A stretch of 64,000 nucleotides of DNA from Mimachlamys varia (taxonomy: Eukaryota > Mollusca > Bivalvia > Pectinida > Pectinidae): the NCBI GenBank assembly GCA_947623455.1, contig OX392534.1, positions 6,396,001 to 6,460,000 of the forward strand. The letters are read 5' to 3'. Below the pieces are notes generated by a model. It was not told the DNA's origin and did no database searches. It saw only the letters and a program-made list of their open reading frames with translations. Positions within the stretch are counted from its first letter, which is position 1; each line of letters starts with the position of its first letter. Of this stretch, positions 41,101 through 49,789 are shown piece after piece. The translations under genes and the position numbers were made by a program.

Positions 41101-41255
41101 AATTAATGTACCCAATTAACGATACGTCGACAATAATTAATGTACCCAATTAACGATACATCGACAAAAAATAATGTGCCCAATTAACGATACATCGGCA
41201 CTAATTAATGTACCAAATTAACGATATATCGACATCAATTAAAATACCCAATTAA
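41101..41255. repeat. 34-bp tandem repeat, left block
   Basis: Units of 34 bp carry AATTAATGTACCCAATTAAC followed by GATACATCGGCA. Two TTAA sites occur in each unit. Starts at 41101, 41135, 41169, 41203 and 41237. The block is cut at a TTAA by the element at 41256. Confidence 0.9.
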
Positions 41256-41644
41256 AGGCCCAATATACATGTACGTAACTCCATGAAATTTTTCGTGATT
41301 CTGAAAAATTCTGTAAAAAATTCAATTGATAACCATGCAAAAATAAGCCTAAAACGAAGTAAACCTGAGCAATACCTAACAAAAAACTCTTGACAGAAAA
41401 ATCAAAACAATTAAAAATAATTCAGGTGGGGCCCACTTCAACAACAAACCGAAGTTAAATGACTGTTCAAAATGGACGCTATTTACACATTCCGAGTTTC
41501 AACTGCTGCTGTACCGGTAACCACAGAAGACTTTATCTTGGATATTGCTGATATCAGTTATTTGTAACTTAATCTATCAAAATAAAAAGTTATTAGACTT
41601 GATTTTTGCTTCAAGTTTCGCCGAAAGTTACGTATATTGGGCCT
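41256..41644 (+). mobile_element. TTAA-flanked non-autonomous DNA element, copy 1
   Basis: The 389-bp element has inverted ends: AGGCCCAATATAC at the left and GTATATTGGGCCT at the right, with GTAAC/GTTAC just inside. It is bordered by TTAA on both sides, and joining the flanks restores the 34-bp repeat consensus (CCCAATTAACGATA), so the insertion is precise. There is no open frame for a transposase, so it behaves as a MITE. The TTAA duplication suggests the piggyBac type, but a TA duplication with one more terminal base pair on each end (Tc1/mariner-like) is equally compatible. Confidence 0.85.
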
Positions 41645-41873
41645 TTAACGATACATCGACACTAATTAATGTACCCAATTAACGATATATCGACATCAAT
41701 TAATGTTCCCAATTAACGATATATCGACACTAATTAATGTACCCCATGAACGATACATCGGTCCTAATTAATGTGCCCAATCAACGATACATCGGCACTA
41801 ATTAATGTACCCAATTAACGATACATCGGCATCAATTAACGTAACCAATTAACGACACATCGATTCTAATAAA
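41645..41873. repeat. 34-bp tandem repeat, middle block
   Basis: Continuation of the same 34-bp unit between the two inserted elements, with about 6.5 copies and point variants such as CCCCATGAACG and GTAACCAATTAACG. Confidence 0.88.
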
Positions 41874-42230
41874 AGGCCCAATATACGTTATTTTCGACAA
41901 AACTTGAAGCGAAAATTATTTACAAAAGATTAGCTGATATCAGCAATATTCAAGATACATTCTTTCGCAGTTACCGGTACAGCAGCGGTTGAAATACGCT
42001 ATTTGTAAACACGTGTCCATTTCGAACCGTCTTCTAACTTTGGCTTGTTGTTGAAGTGGGCCCCACCTGAATTATTTTCAATTCTTTAGATTTTTCTGTC
42101 AAGACTTTCTTGTTAGTTACCGCTCAGGTTTACTTCGTTTTTGGCTTAATTTGCATGGTTATCAACTGGATTTTTTTTTCAGAATTTTCAGAATCATAAA
42201 AAATTCTCTGAAGTTACGTATATTGGGTTT
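41874..42230 (-). mobile_element. TTAA-flanked non-autonomous DNA element, copy 2, inverted
   Basis: The 357-bp element is related to the one at 41256-41644 but in reverse orientation: shared internal blocks (GTGGGCCCCACCTGAATTAT, the TTTACTTCGTTTT region, CAGCAGCGGTTGAAA) appear as reverse complements of those in copy 1. The left flank is TAAA (one change from TTAA) and the right flank is TTAA; joining the flanks restores CTAATTAATGTAC of the tandem unit. The right terminus has decayed to GGGTTT. It carries no coding capacity. Confidence 0.83.
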
Positions 42231-42275
42231 TTAATGTACTCAATTAACGATACATCAGTACTAATTAATGTACCA
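42231..42275. repeat. 34-bp tandem repeat, right block
   Basis: The last one and a third copies of the 34-bp unit, ending at ATTAATGTACCAATTAC. Confidence 0.8.
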
Positions 42276-44409
42276 ATTACTGGTGTCGTCGTTATTTTGA
42301 GATTGTAGTTACTACAAATCAGTTTAATTGCGCCTTCATATTTTTTCGGAGTTCATTTGGACTTAAATAAGCTATATAATGCTATTCTATTGTATTGCCA
42401 CCCTCTCAGAAACCGACGACTAATCACCCGTGTGCTGTACTTGAGAACGGCTGTGGAGCGTTACAGTCGGGCCCTACAATAACTGAGAACTTTGTGGGGT
42501 TTTCCGTAATGTACTCAACACATATGTCATCTGATTTGATGAACACGATAAAGCCACTGGATTACAAATTAAACTAATAGACACTGCTCTAAGTGATCTC
42601 GATGACTCATGCCTAATTATAATCGTAATGCAAAGGAATATGGCGGATATAAACGGAAGTTATTAATATAAAACTCTATATAGACAGGTCGTAAAATTGT
42701 CGTACTGTATTTCATTGTGGTTTCCGTTCCGATTGTTAAGCTGGTAAGAGTTATCCCTCTTGTTCTCGTGACCAATTATTATTGCAGAGTTGCTTCCCTT
42801 TGTGTTGAAATATTACTATTTTTATAAAATCGCAATAAAAGAGAAACACTAGTTTAAGTTCGGCCGTACATTACCTCGTCCTAAAAATGAATGAATTCTA
42901 TTATGACTTAACAAAATACACTCAATTACAATGTTGCATCGTTAAGAAATAAAGATATGCCTAAAACTTACACTGGCGCATATACATTAATTACCTGTAG
43001 CCTATTACGTTGAGCAGCACTGACTGCTTCTGATCTGTTTGCGTAAATTGAAATTATACTTAATTGGTAAACTACAACAATTGTATTTATATATAATTTA
43101 GTCATTAGCTTTAGGATCAATTAAAACAGACATGGAGTAGTTTTTCCACGTGTATCTGTGAATACAGGTGTTACAAGGAGATTGTGTGGTCTCATTACCA
43201 GGCGGAAATCCTTATATCCTTACTGTGTCATTCTGGTCCGTCACGTGATTTGATTAAGTTATTTATATTTCATAATGGTTAATTCTCTTGACTATTTCCT
43301 TCAGTGTCATCTTTATATTCACAATTTCCGAATTGTTACTTATCTCAGCAATATCTACGAAGATTTGAGACAAACTTGAATTGGGACGGACGCAATATAT
43401 GCCTTATTGTTTTGCGAGCACGATATTATACAGCTTGATTATGGTACATGTAGGTTTCTTTTTGAACATATAAATATGTGTTTTCACCCTGTTTTACATT
43501 TCCAGTCAAACTAACTATATGTGTATCATTTAGCTTTCGGTGGTTTGGAATGAAAACTTCCTCTTTTCTTCTGTTTAAGATAAAATAAGGCATTGCTTTT
43601 TTCAATTCTATATTCCTAATCATCAGAGTAGTTAAATATATTTTGTAATTTGTACATCTCATTTGTCATGAATAAATATGGTTTAAACTAAAATAAGGCA
43701 TCACTTTTTCATTCTTTAGCTAGATCAGTACCGAATGGACAAACTGCTATTGTGGTAAAATAAGTTGTTTAATTTGTGCGGCATTCTACGTGACGTTTCT
43801 AATTCTTCATGCCCGACCGTTTCATTCGAGGTCTCTCAATTCAAGCTCCTCCGTCCCCGCGTTACATCCGGGATTATATAAAGTTACAATCAAAGTATTG
43901 AAATCACTGTAGCGATAAAACTCTGTAGTATTCCAGTAGGGAAGCTATTTATCAATATCTGATAATGAATTGTGATGGCATAGTGAGTGTCACATCTGTT
44001 TTTATCTAGTACTTTGCTATTGATATCAATTTTGAAAGAATTTGTGATATTGTTGAATTGATATACTGCTAAAACAAAAGATATTCTAAAACTACCAGAG
44101 AGTGTCCCCTAGATACATGTACCTTGTATACAGACTGTTTAATAAGCAGGGTGTACTTATGTGTGGTACATTGCTACATTTGTATGAGTCGATTTAAAAA
44201 TATTCCAGAAAATGACATTTTAACAGCATTTTTTTCAAACAATTAATAATAACGTTAACTATGTTATACATATTCTTCGGTGTCCAAATTAATTGGGAAA
44301 AAATAACACGGATTTTCAAGCATAAATATTTTATAGTCATCAAAATATACTATTTTTATTATGTAATACTTTATAAAAATTATATAGAAATATATAATAA
44401 TTATAAAAA
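42276..44409. other. Non-coding stretch, no gene recognised
   Basis: No gene recognised. A small direct duplication of an AAAATAAGGCAT..CTTTTTCATTCT-like segment occurs at about 43580 and 43690. Confidence 0.45.
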
Positions 44410-44535
44410 ACTAGAAATGGCTGTGAGACATAAATACCCCCGTCCTCAGCTGGTTACAATACCATGGGACGTGACGGGACAGACATGGGTAACACTATAT
44501 GCCCCCCTCCCATTTCATGGCGGGGGCATACAAAT
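44410..44535. repeat. Interspersed repeat fragment ending in a C/G hairpin
   Basis: A stem-loop pairs TATGCCCCC (about 44498) with GGGGGCATA (about 44530) around a CCATTTCATGG loop. The upstream GGGACGTGACGGGACAGACA segment belongs with it. I associate this combination with a dispersed repeat of bivalve genomes; the left border is a guess. It explains the end of a 95-codon plus-strand open frame here, which is not called. Confidence 0.5.
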
Positions 44536-44746
44536 GAAATTTGTATAAAACAAACGTCAACAGTGCGTGCGAACTTTCGATTTAAAATGTTGAGATATAA
44601 ATTTAATGTAAACTAGTATCAAGAAAACGTAATGGCCAGTAGTTTCTCCAACATAAATATTAGTGACTTCCCATTGGATAACACTGTCGTGGATATAATA
44701 TTATATGGAATAAAATCTAGAAAAGACACGGTAATTTGAACAAAGA

Positions 44747-44752
44747 TTTATT
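44747..44752 (-). promoter_or_regulatory. Probable polyadenylation signal AATAAA
   Basis: AATAAA on the minus strand lies about 405 bases past the stop codon at 45158, in AT-rich sequence followed by a TTTGTTC stretch. It is a canonical signal at a reasonable 3'-UTR length for the tyrosine-rich tail gene. Cleavage would fall near 44725-44735. Confidence 0.5.
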
Positions 44753-45157
44753 TTAACAGACTACAACTTGTTATATCGAGGTTCAATAGTATACATAATA
44801 TGGTGTATTTCTTACGTAGATTATCAGGGTATATTAATTTTGTACATGTAAGTCTTGTATTTTCGTGTCAAACGCATATTTTACATAAAATCAAATTACA
44901 AAAATATACAAATGGCTATATAATATGTATAGCATAATGGCATATTAGACAAAAACAGATGCATATAAAGCAAAAATAATGCATTATGATAATTTAAACG
45001 TTACATAGTATGATGAGGCGACTTTGAATTTAAGATAAATTTAGACTTAAGATTGTTTCATGATCCTGGGGCCTGATCTCCTATGTGTGGTAATAACTTA
45101 GTGTGCTAGATCACCCGACTTTACAGCGCTGTATGTATATAGGTAACGTCAATATTA

Positions 45158-45721
45158 TTATTCTAAATTTCCAGCTTCATTCTGTGGCTCTAACACAAAA
45201 TAGTTTTCTGAAATATCACAATCGTTTTCTTGATTCGATAAATGAGCTTTAGCTGGATTGCTATCGTCTTTTTCCAAAACAAAATAATTATCTCCTTCTT
45301 CAATCATATTTCCAACAGAAATTCCAACATCATTATAAATCTCATCAAACTCTTCAGTTTCCGGTTCCAGTATGCTTTTTCCATTTTTTTCCTCACTGAC
45401 ATCAATTCCTAAATTCATGTATACTTCACTTTCTCGCTCAGGAGAATTATTTATATCGTGGTCACCGTTTATTTTATTTCTCATGGTCGGCGTGCTGATA
45501 TTTTCGTACTGTGATGAATTGTTAGGCTCGACAATAAGTTCTAGATAAGATCTCCCGCTTGCTGTCGATGTCCGAGTTCCTGCTGCGTCATCCTCCTTGT
45601 TTGAATTTACACTTCCGCTTCCGGTACCGGCGTGTATGGGTAGACACACATCGTAGGACATGTTTCCGGCAGTGTTTAATTTGGAGGTTTTTGCTGGCAA
45701 CCTCTCTTGATACATTGATGA
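45158..45721 (-). CDS. Last coding exon: tyrosine-rich cytoplasmic tail
   Basis: The exon opens after a good acceptor (CTTATATTTCAG) in phase 0 and encodes 187 residues before TAA. Motifs in order: YQER, YDVC, YLEL, YENI, YMNL, YNDV, YFVL and YFVL. SQYENI fits the ITIM pattern (S/I/V/L-x-Y-x-x-I/V/L), and YLEL followed nine residues later by YENI resembles an ITAM with slightly long spacing. YENI and YMNL also fit the YxN pattern bound by Grb2-type SH2 domains. EEFDEIYNDV has the acidic upstream context favoured by Src- and Syk-type kinases. The two C-terminal NYFVLE motifs are 28 residues apart and look internally duplicated. The longer open frame extending upstream to 45760 runs into the intron and its ATG is not the likely start. 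Confidence 0.85.
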   Translation of the reverse strand, partial: SSMYQERLPAKTSKLNTAGNMSYDVCLPIHAGTGSGSVNSNKEDDAAGTRTSTASGRSYLELIVEPNNSSQYENISTPTMRNKINGDHDINNSPERESEVYMNLGIDVSEEKNGKSILEPETEEFDEIYNDVGISVGNMIEEGDNYFVLEKDDSNPAKAHLSNQENDCDISENYFVLEPQNEAGNLE

Positions 45722-48700
45722 CTGAAATATAAGGCATATAGAAAATGTACCAAAATCCAAATTTTGAATACGATCTCAATCATTTATCAATGTTACTGCA
45801 AATAGAAGAAATATAATTTGACCGACGAGTCACGAGAAATTGACTGAAATGAAACCAAGGAAATGTAAAAACTACAATTGTTTTTGATTATGAAGACTCA
45901 TTTGTTTTGTCAGAATTTGTCACTTAGCATGACACATGTTAAACATTTAAAACAATAACTCAAAATAGGTCAATCCCTAGCACTTGGGATCACCTTTGCT
46001 TATACATTACTTTTCAGCCAGATACTTTATCAGTAAAGTATTAAGACAATTGTCAGAAATCTGACAGCTGCCTTTTACACGACAAATGTAAAATGATGCG
46101 CATGGCAAACACACTAGTTGATTTAGCAAACACCCTGGAGGAAGGTAAACCATCTTTACAATGCGACGACCCAGAAAAAGAGATTGTGTCAACATAAATA
46201 ATCAGTAACATTCGATAAACACATAATTATGTGAAAAAGTAAATAAAGCAAATTATATTATAGGAATACTGTAAAAAGAAAAACCAAAAAAGAAACCAAC
46301 GGAAGACATGAATGATTTAGTTTTAAATTGTTATATCTATCATTATTCAGACCTCAAAATGAGTATACGGATCAAGTTTGGTGCCCATATTTAGGAAAAG
46401 AATGTTAGCGTAACGGTCATTGAATATAATGTACGTCGAGCAATCAAACACGTACCATGACTTTCAATCTTACCTGTACTGGCTCCCGTCTCTAGAATAG
46501 TATACAGATATTGAAAAAAATACTCCTTAGACTAATAATTTTGATCACTTGGATGTCCGATTCTAGAAAGTAGGGGGGGAGATAAATTCTCTATAGAAAC
46601 TAAGGGGCTGGTAGCCAGTCTTAAACTTACCTGATACGGACCGTTTGCAGAGAATGATATTGCCAACACTAGTATAAAGAAGACCACACGGTGAACTATA
46701 TGCGACATTCCAACATGCGTGAGTTCAATGTGTCTTCATGGTAAATTAGTTAAACCTCCCTAGACCTGCTAGAACGGGACATCATTGTATTGCGAGTAAG
46801 AACAGAAAAACAATATATTTACCTCACCGTCATTGGATCTGCTGTTTCGTCCTGTTCCACCAAATGTTGGAATTTTGAAATTAAATCTGAAAATCGGAGA
46901 GGATGATATTAGTTTGATTAAATATGTGTGCTTTTAAAATTATATTGTGTCATTTACACTTTATGATAGTAAATATATCCCATAGGAAAAGTGTTTTTGC
47001 TTAGATTTTATTTTCCCCGCAGAAAGTTTCTAAAATACATTTATTCTCGTGGAGTTTGATTTGTTTGTTTTAGATATTTTTGTCCTGTTAACATCTACGT
47101 TTAATTAAATATGCGATGTGTGTGCGCGATGTGTGTGCGATGTGTGTGTGCGATGTGTATGCGATGTGGGTGTGCGATTTGAGTGCGTGTGTATTCCGGA
47201 GACTGGGTTATGTTCGCGTAAGCCTCGTTGAGATAGCCCGGAACTTGTGCCGATTTAAAGTGCTACCACAATGAAGTATCCTGCCGAGTGAGGCAGTGTG
47301 AATGTTGAAAAGATCGGCAATCTGTTTAAAATACAATCCGTAAAGCTATAAGCCCCAGTCACACCGGACCTACGACCAGGTTACGACCTAGTTGCGACCG
47401 AAGAAAATCGGAATCGCAGGGAAATCGTAGCATGAGCGCACGACTAGTCGCAGTGGTCGTGGGTGATCGCACGCGCAAAATCAGTCGCAGCAAGGTCGAT
47501 GGTCATGTTAAAAACTTCTGACCTGCGATTCTAAATCGTAAGTGGTCGCAGAACGGTCGTACCACCAGTCGCACATGAACGCAGGACCAGTCGTGCATGA
47601 TCGCGGGCCAAGTAGTTGCAAATTGGTCGTGCTACTGGTCGTGTCACTCTACAATTGGTGGTACCACCGATCGTACGACCTCACAATTGGTCGTACGATC
47701 AGTCACGACCTGTCCCACGATCACTGCGACTAGTCGTGCGCTCATGCTACGATTTCCCTGCGATTCCGATTTTTTTCGGTCGCAACTAGGTCGTAACCTG
47801 GTCGTAGGTCCGGTATGACTGTGAGCAGTCGCAGGTTGCCACGACTGATCGTGCGAGCAATCACAGGTTGCCACGACTGATCGTGCGAGCAGTCGCAGGT
47901 TGCCACGACTGTGCATGCGATTGGTCACTGATCGCACCACTCATCGCACGATTGCCTACGATTGCCTTCGATTGCCTACGATTGATCTTGCGATCAATCT
48001 TCTCCAATCGTAAGTCATTGCGCGACCAAGCGCACCACCAATCGTACGATGACCTACCACCAGTCGTAGGACCAATCGCAGTATGCGATCGCGAATCGAC
48101 ATCGCAACAAACATTGCCGATCGGTCGTAACTCGGCCAAATCGCTCCCAATCGCACGATTCAGAAATCGTACGATCTGGTATCTGACAACATCCCAGAAG
48201 AGGTCGCGTTCAGATGACCTTTGTCGCCTTTTTACTTAACACTAAAATAATTTTCCAATGACCTATCATCTTGCAGCAAGCCATTTCGTCACATTATTCC
48301 ACATGAACGTTGTGGTGACGAAATGACTAAACGGACAAATGCGATTATGCAAGCTTTGTCGCCTCAAAATTTCACTGTAAAGATTCTGACAGTAGTAAGA
48401 TTGGCTAATGCAAAAGGTCATCGGGACATAATCCCCTATGGAATTTTCTCATATCTTAACGCAGCAGAGAGAAGTTAACGGAATGGCGTGGAGATCAATA
48501 TATGATTTTAATCAGTTTGAAAGATCGGATCCCATATTTAGTTGCCTCTTTCAAATCATGGAAGGGAACAGCAGATACACAATTCTTACGGCCTACATAC
48601 TGGGCGGCTGTAGTGTGATAAGGTTTGGTACAATGTACTAGTGAGCGAATTAACCACTGTTTTCTGATATTATTTCGGAACAACTAGACACGAGTTTTGA

Positions 48701-49301
48701 ATCTTTTGATCTGATAGTGCCGTATCATACAATATATGAATTCCAACTTTTAATTGGCCTCCGTCATAAATTCAGTAAATATTTATAAGGATGCTGCTGC
48801 TGTTATGAGACTAAAACAACATTTACTATTGTTACGTTATCAGTTTCTTTGTCATCAACACCTAATGTTTTGTTAATTCTTATTTACTATTGTTATATCA
48901 AAACACAAACATAAGTAATAAGTTGTTAAGCGATAATTGTAATGATTGTACGTCAATAACAACATGTGTTTCAAGACGGTTACAACATAAATACATCAAT
49001 CATATAATATATTATATACCTTACAGCTGCCACATGATCAATGGTACTGTATACAAGCAGGAGAAGTTCAATAAGAAAAAACGATCTGCCTGTTTAGACC
49101 GTCAGCTCTCTACTATTACCTGGTTTTGTTAATCCATCCCTTGTGTTTGGCCAGAAGGACCAACAGCACAGCACCCATGGCCACCAGTAAGACGACACAT
49201 ATCACAAGCCCCGCGACCAAACCGTCATTGGTGTCGTCAGGACAGGAGGCGCCCGCTGGTGGTGGTGTCGTCGCAGTACCATTCCCCGCCATTTCAGATG
49301 T
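45158..49301 (-). CDS. Transmembrane protein with multi-tyrosine signalling tail (four-exon model, 5' part probably missing)
   Basis: Joining 49301-49120, 46886-46823, 46491-46474 and 45721-45158 on the minus strand gives one open frame. Counting from the ATG at 49292, the product is 272 residues. Residues 1-24 are an outside stem with an NGT glycosylation site and Cys17; 25-48 form one hydrophobic membrane helix; 49-58 are basic (KHKGWINKTR), fixing the tail inside the cell; 59-272 are cytoplasmic and acidic towards the end. Tyrosines at 89, 108, 144, 157, 186, 214, 231 and 259 lie in YxxL/I/V-type or YxN-type motifs expected to recruit SH2 proteins after phosphorylation. No enzyme domain is present. 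It is probably the C-terminal part of a receptor whose ectodomain exons lie beyond 64 kb; a stand-alone short adaptor starting at this ATG is the alternative. Exon structure is seen directly; function is inferred. Confidence 0.78.
46474..46491 (-). CDS. 18-nt microexon (RREPVQ)
   Basis: TATTCTAG precedes and GTAAGATTG follows an 18-base exon encoding six residues in phase 0 at both ends. Including or skipping it leaves the reading frame intact, so it could be an alternative exon inserting a basic RRE patch just before the tyrosine tail. The strong donor supports it; the upstream polypyrimidine tract is weak, as is common for regulated microexons. A shadow reading with another acceptor two bases further in would break the frame. 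Confidence 0.6.
46631..46708 (-). CDS. Candidate alternative first exon encoding a signal peptide
   Basis: ATG at 46708 opens 26 codons that end exactly at a consensus donor (CAG then GTAAGTTTA). The peptide has a basic start (MSHIVHR), a hydrophobic core (VVFFILVLAISF) and small residues SAN before GPYQ: the pattern of a secretory signal peptide. It ends in phase 0, so it could splice to the microexon or to the tail exon in frame. It lies inside the intron between the juxtamembrane exon and the microexon. No acceptor would let it act as an internal phase-0 exon, because the nearest AGs give lengths of 38 and 65 bases. A six-codon upstream open frame (ATG at about 46715) overlaps its start. 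It could be an alternative promoter product, the start of another gene, or chance. Confidence 0.4.
46823..46886 (-). CDS. Juxtamembrane exon
   Basis: This 64-base exon lies between acceptor TTTTCAG and donor GAG-GTAAATA. One base completes the split Arg codon from the transmembrane exon, then 21 codons encode FNFKIPTFGGTGRNSRSNDG plus E, ending in phase 0. The sequence is polar and glycine- and serine-rich with basic residues, as expected just inside the membrane. Phase agreement at both ends with its neighbours is the main support. Confidence 0.75.
47112..47192. repeat. GCGATGTGTGT-type microsatellite
   Basis: Imperfect GATGTGTGTGCG steps repeat over about 80 bases in the intron of the tail gene. 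Confidence 0.8.
47356..47821. mobile_element. Fold-back element with ~107-bp inverted repeats
   Basis: The left end CAGTCACACCGGACCTACGA is matched in reverse complement by the right end (revcomp CAGTCATACCGGACCTACGA). The match continues for about 107 bases with about three mismatches, through GGTTACGACCTAGTTGCGAC and GCATGAGCGCACGACTAGTC. The 250-bp centre is rich in TCGCA and GTCGTAC words and does not encode a transposase. No clear target-site duplication was found. The element is far richer in CpG than its surroundings. It lies in the intron between the transmembrane and juxtamembrane exons. Confidence 0.85.
47822..48195. repeat. CpG-rich GATCG/TCGCA-word region next to the fold-back element
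   Basis: Three 32-bp copies start at 47823, 47855 and 47887 (GAGCAGTCGCAGGTTGCCAC then GACTGATCGTGC). They are followed by further short CGATTGCC, AATCGTACGAT and ATCGCA words on both strands to about 48195. It shares word composition with the fold-back element and is probably part of the same composite insertion. Overlapping open frames on both strands (up to 123 codons) are treated as by-products. Confidence 0.7.
48196..49119 (-). other. Remainder of intron upstream of the juxtamembrane exon
   Basis: AT-rich intronic sequence with short open frames only. It ends at the donor GTAATAG of the transmembrane exon. Confidence 0.5.
49120..49301 (-). CDS. Transmembrane-segment exon
   Basis: The donor CCAG-GTAATAG is good. 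The acceptor is TTAACTTAG, whose TAG is also an in-frame stop, so the coding frame cannot extend further left without splicing. The exon encodes TSE, then MAGNGTATTPPPAGASCPDD, then a 24-residue membrane helix (GLVAGLVICVVLLVAMG onwards) and a basic stop-transfer KHKGWINKT. Thr/Pro-rich stems next to a helix are typical of single-pass receptors. If translation began at ATG 49292 the protein would be a type III (N-out) membrane protein with only 24 outside residues. The repeat array begins less than 20 bases upstream of this exon. Confidence 0.75.
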
Positions 49302-49789
49302 CTAAGTTAATCCTGCACTACCGATCGAACAGAAAAAAACATAACATTGGCACCAGTGATCGAACAGAAAAAAACATAACATTGGCACCAGTGATCGAAC
49401 AGAAAAAAACATAACATTGGCACCAGTGATCGAACAGAAAAAAACATAACATTGGCAGCAGCAATCAAACAGACAAAAACATAATATTGGCACCAGCGAT
49501 CGAACAGAAAAAAACATATTATTGGCACCAGTGATCGAACAGAAAAAACATAACATTGGCACCAGCGATCGAACAGAAAAAAACATATTATTGGCACCAG
49601 CGATCGAACAGAAAAAACATAACATTGGCACCAGCGATCGAACAGAAAAAACATATTATTGGCACCAGTGATCGAACAGAAAAAACATAACATTGGCACC
49701 AGCGATCGAACAGAAAAAAACATAATATTGGCACCAGCGATCAAACAGACAAAAACATAACATTGGCACCAGTGATCGAACAGAAAAAA

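Noticed and set aside
44261..44548. 95-codon plus-strand frame
   Set aside because: It begins in AT-rich sequence and ends in the C/G hairpin repeat; composition changes abruptly inside it.
45588..45779. 63-codon minus-strand frame overlapping the tail exon
   Set aside because: It is an alternative-frame shadow of the tail exon and its intron border.
46007..46195. 62-codon minus-strand frame in the intron before the tail exon
   Set aside because: No consensus donor or acceptor pair allows it to join the neighbouring exons in frame, and it has no recognisable feature.
47542..48239. Overlapping Arg/Ser- and His/Cys-rich open frames on both strands
   Set aside because: They follow the CpG-rich fold-back and word-repeat region and are open on both strands at once, which is expected from composition.
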